From the NCBI GenBank assembly GCA_009801015.1, contig VHZZ01000319.1, positions 97,479 to 148,169 of the forward strand: a stretch of 50,691 nucleotides of DNA, written 5' to 3'. The translations under genes were made by a program, and so were the position numbers. The notes under the pieces are model-generated. The model was not told where the DNA came from. It saw only the letters and a list, made by a program, of their open reading frames with translations, and searched no databases. Of this stretch, positions 10,541 to 20,835 are shown in pieces; positions within the stretch are counted from its first letter, which is position 1, and each line of letters opens with the position of its first letter. The DNA is from Silene noctiflora (Eukaryota; Streptophyta; Magnoliopsida; Caryophyllales; Caryophyllaceae).

Positions 10541-11153
10541 AGATATACATAAATCAAATCATAAAATATTGTAATGCGACTAAGAACACGCTTTGTTAGA
10601 CAAAAACATCACTATCCTATGACCACTAACATATACTCGTGAACTACATAAATATAACAAACTTATGAATTTATGACATGATCCAAAACAATAATATACT
10701 ACACTACAAAAAAAAATGCACAATATAAATTCAATAAAATTAAATAATACTACGTAGAATATTTAAATTAAAATTAGGATAAGATTTCGTATCAAATTAA
10801 AAATGAGCTAATACAAACAAAACATTTCATTAAGCAGATCCGTCAAATAAACATCTTAATTAAATAACGGTTTTTTCTAATGTGTGCCGATAAATGTAAC
10901 ATAAACATCAGATCTATCTCGCATAATAAAGATCAACAATAAATATTAAGGAAAAAAATCTTTAAGAATATGGACCTCGGTGTACGGAAATATGAAGAAG
11001 GAGGAGAGAGAATATTTTCCGGCAAAATCGACGACGGAGGTACGCCGGAGAGTAGTCGGAGATTAGTCGGAGACGGCGGGGGAGAGAGGAGAGAGGAAAT
11101 AAGAGGAGGAGAGAAAAAGAAGGGAAAAAAAGAGCATGGGTTGGTGGAGCAGG

Positions 11154-11161
11154 CTTTTATA
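11154..11161 (-). promoter_or_regulatory. TATA box, probable invertase promoter
   Basis: Read on the minus strand, 'cactataaaagcctgctcc' is followed by about 150 bases of strongly CT-rich sequence (complement of 10975-11125). That is the usual look of a plant core promoter with a pyrimidine-rich leader. It lies about 1.8 kb upstream of the invertase start codon, which requires a leader intron. Confidence 0.6.
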
Positions 11162-11169
11162 GTGTGATG

Positions 11170-12872
11170 AGAGGAATGAAGGAGGAGAGTCTGATATTTT
11201 TTTGGAGTTTACTACTGAAAACGAGGAAAAGATTAATAACAGAGTGAGATTAACCTTTTTGGATTACGAAAATTAATAAAATAAGATAAGATCGTAAAAT
11301 TTCATTTTATTCGGACCGAAATTTTCAGACGGATGTATGTGACCATTTGTATGGTCATATGTTACCATTTGCAAAAAGAATGTTCACATAAGCTTGTTTG
11401 ACGAACGGATATGTCGTTTGAAATGAGACCTACTGAGATAAGATTACTTGTATTTTTTGTTTTATTTAAAGAGCGGGTTTTTTATTGGCTAACTGAATTG
11501 AAAAACAGTTTAGTAAGACATGTTTTGCAAATTGCATTAATCTTTTATTGTGTATTTTTGTATATTTATTATTTTTTTAATGTGGTTGCTCTGATTAGTG
11601 ATTTTTTTGTTCACATATTTGGTATTTTTGATTATCATGTATCCACTTTTTTTTTTCCTTACCTCTTAAAATTATAAGCAAATATTGCAAAAAAATATAA
11701 ATATTTTGTTAAAATAAATCGTTACAAATTTAATAGTCAAGGTTCCGAGTTTTTCTCAATATGTATTTTAAAAATACCAAATGTCAAAAACTTTTACAAA
11801 ACCATAATCTATCTATTTGAGATACAGAGATCTACCCCAAATAATAATCCTCCTAAATAAAGTGGTGTACCTATATTATATATATAATGGGTAATGACAC
11901 TAAAGTTCCGTTATTTTTTTGTTTAATTTCAACTCATTTCAGTTAGTTCAATCAAGTTCAGTTCGGTTCAGCTTCTTTCAGCTGAACAGAACATGTCCTA
12001 AATCACTTTTAAAACGGCAGTATTCATTTTAAGATGAAAACGGGTTAAATATGCCTTAATTGTATACTTAAGACCGTTTTTTATTAAATCTTTAGATGAA
12101 TCTTAAAATCTTAAACATCCTAAAGTTGTAATATAAATATTGGGTCGATAATACCTAAAAAGGTACAGTACTCGTACGAAATTGAGTGGCTAGGCTTTAA
12201 TGTACTCCGTATAGGAGAGTGAAAACCGGGAGTAGCAGTAGCCGGTAAGAGTGGTGCGCACGAGGGAAAGAGTGGTACGATGCGTACTGGACGGACCAAT
12301 TGACACACTTGTTCAGATTTCTGTCTTCTACTTCTATTACTGTCTACGAAACTACAATTAATAAATAATTAAATAAATAAATAAAATATATTATATATTT
12401 AGTACGTTATTGCAATGCTGATGCAAGCAGCAATATATTATACACTTCTCTTCATTTCCCTTTTTAAAATAAAAAATTAAAAATTGGAGTTGTTGAGCCG
12501 TTCACAGCCTAATAGCCTATCAATCCACCCAAATTTTTATTTCGAAAAAAATGAACATATATTAGATGTATTACCTCAAAATTTATTTGTTTTTGAGCAT
12601 ATATATATTTTTCCGAACTTATTACCTTTGACTTTGTTAGTAAAATGATCTTTAAATCCTGTTTTATTGTTTTAGACCAAAATAAACCGTCTAACTTATT
12701 TAGGATAATTAGGAATACCTTATTTAATTAATCCTTATAAATTAATTATAAAGTGATTAATACTCATATTCCATTTTAGCACGTTAGAAAGGTGATTTAT
12801 CACATTTGAGTCATTATCATGGTCAACACACAACAGCAACCTAACTTGACAACTTCGTGAAATAGTAAGGTA
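11170..12872. other. intergenic AT-rich DNA upstream of the invertase
   Basis: No gene is supported. The longest open frame (about 11411-11677, plus) is a low-complexity Phe/Tyr/Leu-rich translation of AT-rich DNA. A segment at about 11925-12000 (complement 'aggacatgttctgttcagctga') resembles one end of the MITE at 22031-22240. Confidence 0.5.
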
Positions 12873-13088
12873 TGACTTTAACACAAATTCTCGTTAAAGA
12901 GAGATACTGTTCGTCACAAGTTGAAAACGGATAATGTCCCTCTTATAATATGCAAATGACATTATTTATATGGTGTTCCATTTCTCCCTCACTTATCCTC
13001 TCACTTGCCTTATTGTGAAATGAGCACTATCCATTTTCAATTTATGACGGATAGTGTCCGTCACAGGTAAAACGTTGTGTGACTTTAA
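12873..13088. mobile_element. MITE with 9-bp target duplication (CACAAATTCTC family), copy A
   Basis: The element spans 12882-13079 (198 bp), begins CACAAATTCTCG and ends AACGTTGTG. It is bracketed by the perfect 9-bp repeat TGACTTTAA (12873-12881 and 13080-13088). Sub-terminal inverted repeats 'tcgtcacaagttgaaaacgga' (about 12911) and the complement of 'tccattttcaatttatgacgga' (about 13030) continue the ends. A 9-bp duplication points to the Mutator-like superfamily. It has no coding capacity. Confidence 0.8.
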
Positions 13089-14251
13089 TTAGGAGAATGA
13101 AAAGGACTACTTTTAGAGTTTTAGTACTTGTATTTGAATTCAGTTGCCCTATCCATTTTACGTCAAACATCAAAATAAATAAAGAATATTAATTGTAGTA
13201 TTTGTTTGAATTTCTGTTTATAAAAGTTATTTACTTCCTCTCGCATGCACATCAACATACTTTATAGTTGATTCGGATTAATAAAGAATAATCCAAAATT
13301 TGAGAATCCTTGACCTATCACCAGAGTTCAAAACCCATCGGTTTTAGAATCGTCTTTATGGTTCCTTTTACACACACCCACAAAAAAAAAAAAAAAAAAA
13401 AAAGAAATTCCTTAATTAACTTATACGGAGTAGTGTCCCAAGTAGAAGAATAATAAAATGCTCTAATAACTTTTTTCAACATTATTTTCATTTTTATTTT
13501 TCTACCTATTTATAATATTCACTGGATTCTTAAACATTTAACATACATTGTGAATTTTCATTGTCATATTATACACTACAAATCTACAATGTATGTATTC
13601 CGTAACCCATATATATACAAGTTTGTACTTGTAAAAATAAATAAATGAAAACATTTGATAAAGAAACCAATATACCAAGATAATATATTCGTCTTTGACA
13701 TTTTAAAAACGTAAAACCAAAAAAAAAAAAAAAAAAAAAAGGGGTGATAGAAATTTTAATCGTTTTCCTCGGACAAATATTTGTTGAGATTAATAAAAAA
13801 TACTCCGTAGTCTGTACTCTGGTGGTCTAATACCCTGGGCGACCACGGGCGGCGGAATCAGGCCTCTAGTTTTGGCCACTGAACTTATAAGCTTGACTGA
13901 TAAAATTCAATACAAACCTCGACGTGTAGTAACTTATATATTCATATTTAGTGCCTCATTTTCTTATGGTGCACAGGGCCTCCATTTACTTTAAGACGGC
14001 CTTGATGGTACTCGTAATTTCATAGACTAATACTCCCTCTGTTTTTTTTTTTAATTGTCATTTTCACTTTTCGAGACATTCACTTTTCTCTTCAATATTT
14101 CTCAAAATATATGACTAAATATATTGAATGTATACTCATATTAAAGCTCTATTCGTAAAAAAATTATGGTGTAATTTTTATAATTTTTCAACCAATATAT
14201 TTTTGTATAAATTGAATTTAAAGGTTCACTTCGTAAAATGAAAACGTCAAT
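13089..14251. other. intergenic AT-rich DNA with homopolymer runs
   Basis: No gene is seen. Long A-runs lie at about 13381-13403 and 13719-13740. A more complex patch at about 13830-14010 ('gggcggcggaatcaggcctc') resembles decayed transposon sequence but gives no clear ends. Confidence 0.45.
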
Positions 14252-14451
14252 TATTGAAGACACAAATTCTCATTGAAGATGGGAAGACGGATAGTGTCCC
14301 TCTCACAATATGCAAGTGGCCGCACTATTCATGGGGTGCTCCATTTCTCCCTCATTTATAGTCTCACTTGCCTTATTACGAGAAGGGTACTATTCATTTT
14401 CAACTTGTGACGGATAGTGTCCGTCATAAGAAATACGGTTTGTATTTAAGA
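14252..14451. mobile_element. MITE with 9-bp target duplication (CACAAATTCTC family), copy B
   Basis: The element spans 14261-14442 (182 bp), starting CACAAATTCTCATTGAAG. It is flanked by TATTGAAGA (14252-14260) and TATTTAAGA (14443-14451), eight of nine identical. The body matches copy A in order: 'acggatagtgtccctct', 'aatatgcaa', 'ctccatttctccctca', 'ctcacttgccttatt', 'tgacggatagtgtccgtca'. It is a second member of the same non-coding family, 1.4 kb away. Confidence 0.78.
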
Positions 14452-15162
14452 AGAGAGGAAGTACGTATTATTGTTGCATGATTTTGCTGCAAATGTACAT
14501 AACGTTGATGCAGAAGGCGTACATTAACAGCAAAGCTTTGATGGGAACTGTTCACCCGTGCCGTGGACCATGATTTACTTACACTACGTGGTGGAGAATC
14601 GAGGATTCGAGATTGATCGTAAAATTGATCCATTTAATAATATAAGATCGAGTATTGTGACCCGTTAAATGAAGAAAGTACGAAGTAATTATTAAAAGAT
14701 ATAGGGTACTTACATTTTACAAAAAAAAATTATAAGATATTCGACTTTACACAAAAAAAATTGTATTTTTTATAATATAAGAAAGTACGAAGTAATTATT
14801 AAATAATGCATTTGTTTGCATCTAGTAATAGGGTATAATAATGTAATTATCAAGAAATCCAATTAATCAAACTTGCTTATATCTTTGTTATTGTTATAGG
14901 TAGAATACAACCTATCAATTCTGAGAATCGAACAGCTCTATGTAACACTTTATCGGTGTAATCTCCCTTACTTACCCGTTACGTCGGTTACTCTCCACTT
15001 CCGTGAGAAGATAAAAATTACTCGTCACTGTTCAAAATCTAATTTTAACGAATAACTTAACATAACATTATTTATGTAATGTGTGTCTCAAAATTAACAT
15101 TGATAAAAGAATATCAAATTGATTGTTCGAGAGTTACGTATCATTTATGTAATGTGTGTCTT
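14452..15162. other. intergenic AT-rich DNA
   Basis: No gene is seen. A word 'tttatgtaatgtgtgtct' occurs at about 15073 and again at about 15144, just outside the next inverted-repeat element. Confidence 0.4.
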
Positions 15163-15511
15163 AAAATGGGTCTACGTTAGTTCCGAAATTAGGTTCGGAT
15201 TAAAGTCGATTGCCCCCTCATCGACTTATCAATGCAAAAAATTCAAAACTAAAATAAAATATTTTTTTCTATAGCTTGATCGACTGAGCTACTTTGCTAC
15301 AATATCAATTTATATTTTATTTTGTTTTTTTGTAATTTTACTCTTTAGACACAACCAAAGTCGCCGAGGGGCTGAACGATTTGTCCCAAACTCAATTATT
15401 TAATACATTTTTCTACTTATTTACAAGTCACTAATAAGGTCATTGAAGGGATAGAGCGACTTTAATTCTTAACCCCGCTTCGCCAAAACCGATTCTACGT
15501 GAACCCATTTT
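15163..15511. mobile_element. ~350-bp inverted-repeat element
   Basis: The left end reads 'aaaatgggtctacgttag' and later 'attaaagtcgattgcccc'. The complement of the right end reads 'aaaatgggttcacgtaga' and later 'attaaagtcgctctatccc'. The two ends pair over about 55-60 bases with gaps. No target-site duplication was identified, so the superfamily is open. It is non-coding and ends 214 bases before the copia target site. Confidence 0.55.
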
Positions 15512-15730
15512 GGGTAACTAATTTCAAAAAACACCCATACATTTTATTAATTTGTTTATTATAGAACCCTATTTTGAAAAAAAAAAAAAAAATCGATTAA
15601 CCACGTATCATGCATGTATGGTAACTGCCAACTGGTACTGGTTAATCGTCCACTACAAAAAAACAAACATTGCTCATAGATTCATAAGCTAAATAATTTG
15701 TTACATTTACGCTCATTTATCATCCTTTCG

Positions 15731-15973
15731 TGTTAGCTGAGCACATTGACATCATCAACACCAACGGCTCTTTCAATAAAAGGCAATTATCTTCATTGCC
15801 TTGATTAGTTTTCTAGCTGTTAGAAGTTTTATATTTACCTTATTTAGCTTATCCTTTGTATTATATATAGTTGGCAAATATCATTATTGCAGGGCAACAA
15901 GTTGTAATCAATTACCAATTATCAATAAAATACTATATGCAAATCAATTATATCTATTCTATAATTCTTAACA
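15731..15973 (+). repeat. 5' LTR of the copia element
   Basis: It begins TGTTAGCTGAGC and ends ATTCTTAACA, with a TG...CA outline. The word 'tatatatag' lies near 15863 and 'caataaaata' near 15923, possible TATA and poly(A) signals. The copy at 20588-20830 is the same length. Confidence 0.96.
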
Positions 15974-15985
15974 TGGTATCAGAGC
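15974..15985 (+). other. primer-binding site of the copia element
   Basis: TGGTATCAGAGC directly abuts the 5' LTR and is complementary to the 3' end of plant initiator methionine tRNA, the standard copia primer. Confidence 0.92.
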
Positions 15986-16050
15986 ACTAGGTTTCTTTTC
16001 TTATACATCCTGTTTATTTTTTTTCCCATTCACGTTCAAACACTGGTATC

Positions 16051-19000
16051 ATGACAAACGATTCTCTTATCAAACCTCCAGAAACAAATCAATCATCAAC
16101 ACCTCAATTCACATACGTCCAGGTTGAAAATCCTGGCGCTAACATCACTCAAACCCTCTTTAATGGCAACAACTATGATGACTGGTCTCAAGCTTTCCAT
16201 CTTGCTTTAACAGCGAAAGGAAAGGAAGGCTATGTGGACGGGACGATTAAAAAACCATCTGACGGCACTCTCGCTTCCTGGCGGTCACAAAATGCTCTTG
16301 TGACGGCTTGGATTTCCAATTCTATTGAACCATCTCTTCGGAAATCTATCACGCGACGTTCTGAAGCGCATCAGGTATGGTCCGATATTCGGTCTCGTTT
16401 CTTTCAAAACAATGATGCTCGTCTTTATCGTTTACAGGCCGATCTTATGGCTTGTAAACAAGCATCCAATGAATCCTTAATGACTTACTATGGTCGTCTT
16501 ATCAATCTTTGGGACGATTTACTAGAGGCTGACCCTTTACCCTCGTGTCCATGTGATCCATGTACTTGCACCTGGGTGTCTATTATTGATGAACGAAGGG
16601 AAAGACAAAGGGTTCGAGAATTTTTAATGGGTTTAAACGATACATATGATAATGCCCGTTCTCAAATCCTTGCTCTTTCCCCTTTGCCTAATCTTAACAC
16701 CATATATAATCGTTTATTGCAAGAAGAGAGTATGAAAGCTTTTACCATCACCAAAACTGTCCCCCAACCCGACACCATGGCTTATGCCGCACGCGTTCAC
16801 CACAACCAGCCACAACAGGGGGGGCGTACTGAAAACAGGGGGTCACGACAACCCAATCCTAATGATTCTCGTCCTTGGTGTATTGCTTGTCTTAGACATG
16901 GTCATTTGTACACTAGCTGTTTTCGTTATACCGGTAAATGGCCGGCATACTGGGGTGATAGGCCAAGGGATAGAATCTATATTAATGAGAAAGACATGAG
17001 TCGAACCGTGGTTCCCGATGTTGAGGGACGTGCTCGTTATGAACAATTGAAGAAAACAGGGGCTTCATCTTCCTCGAATCCACCTGCTGGTCCGCGGGTA
17101 CACATGGTTGGAGGTTCGTCTAATGATATTTGCAGTTCGGGACAACTTGATAAAATTGATTTGAACAATTTGTCTCCTACTGCTATAAAAGACATCAAGC
17201 TTCTACTGGAAAGCCGCAAGCCTACTGACTCCATCGAGCATTTGAACGGTACCCCTCTTTTAAATTTTACTTGGCTTATCGATACCGGGGCATCCCACCA
17301 CATGTCGGGATGTCGTAATTGTTTTATAAATTTACACACTATTCCACCTATGTCCGTGGGATTACCTAATGGTGATTTAACTATCGCCTCTCATATGGGT
17401 GATGTACCTTTATCTCCTTCTCTTATTTTACGCAACGTATATTATGCGGACAAATTGAATTGTAATCTTATTTCTGTTTCAAAATTATTGTCTGACGAAT
17501 CCATTATAATTCAGTTTGCCCATACTATGTGTTTGATACAGGACCGTTCCTCGAGGTTGACGATTGGAGTCGGTGAGCAAGCACACGGGTTATATTATTT
17601 AACCGGAGTTCGGACCTCTTCGCCTCGGGTTAATACCATAGAAGTTTCACCACCTCATGAGATTTGGCATAGGAGGTTGGGGCATCCCTCTTCTTCCGTC
17701 TTGAAATTTTTACCGTTTTTCAATAATTGTGCTAAAACAGTTTTTTCTAGCACTACGTGTGAGNTTTGTTTGCAAGCTAAACAAACTCGTTCTACTTTTC
17801 ATTTAAGTTCGAATAATGCGGACAAAATTTTTGACATCATACATTGCGATATTTGGGGTCATTATTCCACCAACGCCTCTTGTGGATCTAGATATTTTTT
17901 AACTATCGTAGATGATTTTTCTCGCTCCACTTGGGTCTTTCTTTTAAAAAGGAAAAGTGACACTCAACAAACACTATTAAATTTTTTCTCCATGGTTGAA
18001 CGCCAATTCAACAAGAAAATCAAAATTTTACGCAGCGATAACGGCACCGAATTTACAAGTTTAGCCAATTTTTTCTTTGAAAACGGCATCATTTTTCAAA
18101 CATCTCAAGTTGATACACCACAACAAAACGGTCGTGTTGAAAGAAAACATCGTCATATTCTCAATGTAGCACGTGCTCTTTTATTTCAAGCTTTTTTACC
18201 AACTTCTTTTTGGGGAGAATGCATCTTAACCGCTGTCTATCTCATTAACCGCACCCCTACCATCAAACACAATGGAAAATCCCCTTACGAAATGCTTTAT
18301 CAAACACCTCCACCTATGACTCACCTACGTGTTTTCGGATGTCTATGCTATGCCCGTCTAATTAATCGGTCCAAAGATAAATTTGCCCCTCGAAGTACCA
18401 AATGCATTTTCGTAGGTTACCCATATGGCAAGAAGGGTTGGCGGGTATATGATATCGAAACACGTACCTACTTCTCCTCTAGAGATGTTGTCTTCATCGA
18501 AAATGAATTTCCCTNTAAAGCCTTACCCACTTCGAACCCAACATCTACCATCGTTCCTTCCCTTACCACGCCTTTTGATGATGTTCCTATTTCTATCACT
18601 CCATCTATATCGACCCCTGCCCATGACGCTACTCCCGATCCCACACCATCCTCACCTTCTATCCCTACCTCACCTGACACTCCCCAACCGCCACCATCCA
18701 ACTCTGCCCCTCCCCTCACGCCTTCCGCCGCTACAACATCTCCAACCCCGGAAACCAACAACAGCGCTACATCATCACCTTCCACGTCCTCCTCATCACC
18801 TCTACCCGAAAGTGACACTCACGATACCACCACCACTCAACCCCTCGACTTAGGCAAAGGCCAACGTCCAAAATTCCCTAACTCCCGTCTCAAAGACTAT
18901 CACCAACCTCCACGTCATCCATCAACTCACATGCTCACGGCTTCATCTTCAACCGAGACACGGTATCCTTTATCTCATTTTATTTCTTATAATCAATTTT

Positions 19001-20580
19001 CTACTAAACACAAATGTTTTTTAGCGGCCGTGACTAAAAACCACGAGCCTAGCAATTTTCGTGATGCTATGCAGGACCCTCAATGGAAGAAGGCCATGAA
19101 ATCTGAGGTTGATGCTCTTGAAAGAAATAAAACTTGGACCTTGGTCGATCTTCCACCCAACAAGAAAGCAATTGGTTCCAAATGGGTATATCGTATTAAA
19201 TATAACGCCAACGGAACTATTGAGCGCTACAAGGCCCGTCTCGTTGTTATGGGCAATCGTCAAGTCGAAGGTGTTGATTTCAATGAAACTTTTGCTCCTA
19301 CCGCAAAAATGGTTACCGTTCGCACTTTATTCGCCATCGCTGCCGCAAAAGGATGGGCACTTCATCAAATGGATGTCCATAATGCTTTTCTTCATGGCGA
19401 TCTCAACGAAGAAGTTTACATGAAACCCCCTCCTGGTTTTTCCGATGACACCAAAGGCAAAGTTTGTCGCCTTCAAAAGTCCCTCTACGGCCTTAAACAA
19501 GCACCTCGATGCTGGTATGCCAAACTTGCTTCCGCTCTTAAACAATACGGGTTTATTCAATGCCCCTATGATCACTCTCTTTTTTCTATCAACAAAACCA
19601 AGGATGAATTACATGTCCTCATATATGTCGATGATTTAGTCATTTGTGGGAACAACCAAAACACCATCGAGAAATTCAAGGCTTATCTAAGTAAGTGTTT
19701 CCACATGAAAGACTTGGGTATTTTAAAATATTTCTTGGGCTTGGAAATTGCAAGAAGCAAAGAAGGTATTTTTGTATCTCAACGAAAGTACACATTAGAC
19801 ATCCTTGATGAAACCGGCCTCCTAGGTTCCAAACCCGCGCCTATCCCCATGGAACCCAACCACCGACTTAGCCTATCCACTTCCCCCCTTCTTACGGACC
19901 CGCAACCATATCAAAGGCTAGTGGGTCGGCTCGTTTATCTCCTTACAACCCGCCCAGAACTAACTTATGCAGTCCACATCTTGGCACAATTTATGCAAAG
20001 TCCTCGTATTGATCATTGGAATGCCGCTCTACAAGTGGTTCGATATTTAAAAAATAAACCCGGCCAAGGACTGTTATATTCAGCCGATAACATTCTCACC
20101 CTCAACGGATATTGCGATGCCGACTACGCAAGTTGTCCCCTAAGTCGAAGATCCCTCTCGGCATATGTTATGTTTCTTGGAAATGCCCCCATCTCTTGGA
20201 AAACAAAGAAACAACCAACCGTCGCAAAATCATCGGCTGAGTCAGAATATCGTGCTATTTCATACTCTGTTTCGGAATTGAAATGGCTCAAGGGTCTTCT
20301 CGTGTTCTTCAAGATTGCCCATGATCAACCAATCGACTTATTATGTGACAATCAGTCTGCCTTATATATTGCCCAAAACCCGGTCTTTCATGAACGGACG
20401 AAGCACATTGAAATTGATTGTCATTTCATTCGGGACGAAATACTTAAAGGTACTATCAAACCAAGCTACGTTCATACAAAGGAACAACTAGCCGATATTT
20501 TTACTAAAGCTCTTGGTCGACTTCCNTTNACTGAGTTACTCTCCAAGTTGGGCGTTTCGAGTCTTCACGCGCCAACTTGA
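16051..20580 (+). CDS. copia Gag-Pol polyprotein, uninterrupted
   Basis: The frame is 1509 residues and covers all retrotransposon functions: particle formation, polyprotein cleavage, reverse transcription and integration. The Gag part has a CX2CX4HX4C knuckle at about residues 277-290. The protease carries 'DTGASHHMSG' from about 411. The integrase has a His/Cys zinc region from about 540 ('IWHRRLGHP'), then catalytic Asp at about 600, Asp at about 663 ('SDNGTEF') and Glu at about 697 ('QQNGRVERKH'). A Ser/Thr/Pro-rich linker covers about 830-940. Reverse transcriptase shows 'HQMDVHNAFLHGDLNEEVYM' and YVDDL at 1192. RNase H shows 'YCDADYA' at about 1354 and 'SSAESEYRAI'. Four codons contain unresolved bases. 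There is no stop or frameshift, so the copy may be competent. Start chosen as the first ATG, 66 bases after the primer site. Confidence 0.97.
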   Translation: MTNDSLIKPPETNQSSTPQFTYVQVENPGANITQTLFNGNNYDDWSQAFHLALTAKGKEGYVDGTIKKPSDGTLASWRSQNALVTAWISNSIEPSLRKSITRRSEAHQVWSDIRSRFFQNNDARLYRLQADLMACKQASNESLMTYYGRLINLWDDLLEADPLPSCPCDPCTCTWVSIIDERRERQRVREFLMGLNDTYDNARSQILALSPLPNLNTIYNRLLQEESMKAFTITKTVPQPDTMAYAARVHHNQPQQGGRTENRGSRQPNPNDSRPWCIACLRHGHLYTSCFRYTGKWPAYWGDRPRDRIYINEKDMSRTVVPDVEGRARYEQLKKTGASSSSNPPAGPRVHMVGGSSNDICSSGQLDKIDLNNLSPTAIKDIKLLLESRKPTDSIEHLNGTPLLNFTWLIDTGASHHMSGCRNCFINLHTIPPMSVGLPNGDLTIASHMGDVPLSPSLILRNVYYADKLNCNLISVSKLLSDESIIIQFAHTMCLIQDRSSRLTIGVGEQAHGLYYLTGVRTSSPRVNTIEVSPPHEIWHRRLGHPSSSVLKFLPFFNNCAKTVFSSTTCEXCLQAKQTRSTFHLSSNNADKIFDIIHCDIWGHYSTNASCGSRYFLTIVDDFSRSTWVFLLKRKSDTQQTLLNFFSMVERQFNKKIKILRSDNGTEFTSLANFFFENGIIFQTSQVDTPQQNGRVERKHRHILNVARALLFQAFLPTSFWGECILTAVYLINRTPTIKHNGKSPYEMLYQTPPPMTHLRVFGCLCYARLINRSKDKFAPRSTKCIFVGYPYGKKGWRVYDIETRTYFSSRDVVFIENEFPXKALPTSNPTSTIVPSLTTPFDDVPISITPSISTPAHDATPDPTPSSPSIPTSPDTPQPPPSNSAPPLTPSAATTSPTPETNNSATSSPSTSSSSPLPESDTHDTTTTQPLDLGKGQRPKFPNSRLKDYHQPPRHPSTHMLTASSSTETRYPLSHFISYNQFSTKHKCFLAAVTKNHEPSNFRDAMQDPQWKKAMKSEVDALERNKTWTLVDLPPNKKAIGSKWVYRIKYNANGTIERYKARLVVMGNRQVEGVDFNETFAPTAKMVTVRTLFAIAAAKGWALHQMDVHNAFLHGDLNEEVYMKPPPGFSDDTKGKVCRLQKSLYGLKQAPRCWYAKLASALKQYGFIQCPYDHSLFSINKTKDELHVLIYVDDLVICGNNQNTIEKFKAYLSKCFHMKDLGILKYFLGLEIARSKEGIFVSQRKYTLDILDETGLLGSKPAPIPMEPNHRLSLSTSPLLTDPQPYQRLVGRLVYLLTTRPELTYAVHILAQFMQSPRIDHWNAALQVVRYLKNKPGQGLLYSADNILTLNGYCDADYASCPLSRRSLSAYVMFLGNAPISWKTKKQPTVAKSSAESEYRAISYSVSELKWLKGLLVFFKIAHDQPIDLLCDNQSALYIAQNPVFHERTKHIEIDCHFIRDEILKGTIKPSYVHTKEQLADIFTKALGRLXXTELLSKLGVSSLHAPT

Positions 20581-20587
20581 GGNGGGA
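20579..20587 (+). other. polypurine tract of the copia element
   Basis: 'gaggnggga' overlaps the polyprotein stop codon and directly precedes the 3' LTR, as needed to prime plus-strand DNA synthesis. One base is unresolved. Confidence 0.85.
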
Positions 20588-20830
20588 TGTTAGCTGAGCA
20601 CATTGACATCATCAACACCAACGGCTCTTTCAATAAAAGGCAATTATCTTCATTGCCTTGATTAGTTTTCTAGCTGTTAGAAGTTTTATATTTACCTTAT
20701 TTAGCTTATCCTTTGTATTATATATAGTTGGCAAATATCATTATTGCANGGCAACAAGTTGTAATCAATTACCAATTATCAATAAAATACTATATGCAAA
20801 TCAATTATATCTATTCTATAATTCTTAACA
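20588..20830 (+). repeat. 3' LTR of the copia element
   Basis: It is the same length and sequence as the 5' LTR by eye, with one unresolved base at 20749. Confidence 0.96.
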
Positions 20831-20835
20831 TTTCG

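Larger units (their letters stand above)
9357..11125 (-). other. probable 5'UTR intron and leader of the invertase gene
   Basis: On the minus strand, an acceptor-like TTGTACAG lies about 45 bases before the ATG at 9356. A CT-rich leader-like segment starts after the TATA box near 11155 and runs to about 10975. The region between is non-coding, AT-rich and holds a minisatellite. Cytosolic invertase genes often have a leader intron. The donor site is not resolved: 'CGAG/GTCCAT' at about 10975 is one candidate. Confidence 0.5.
15731..20830 (+). mobile_element. complete Ty1/copia LTR retrotransposon
   Basis: The 5100-bp element is flanked by the 5-bp target duplication TTTCG (15726-15730 and 20831-20835). 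It has 243-bp LTRs (15731-15973 and 20588-20830) that I read as identical apart from one ambiguous base. The order is LTR, primer-binding site, one long frame (gag, protease, integrase, reverse transcriptase, RNase H), polypurine tract, LTR. Integrase precedes reverse transcriptase, which defines copia. Identical LTRs, an exact target duplication and an unbroken frame mean insertion was very recent. The lineage within copia is not certain. Confidence 0.97.

Noticed and set aside
10970-11167. 65-residue plus-strand frame, Gly/Glu-rich
   Set aside because: It is antisense to the CT-rich leader of the invertase gene. Its composition reflects purine-rich DNA, not a protein.
11411-11677. 88-residue plus-strand hydrophobic frame
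   Set aside because: It is a Phe/Tyr/Leu-rich translation of AT-rich DNA, with no promoter, splice context or family similarity.
18425-18853. Overlapping frames in the Ser/Thr/Pro-rich linker of the copia polyprotein
   Set aside because: They exist only because the linker is low in stop codons on both strands. The main frame is clearly the real one.
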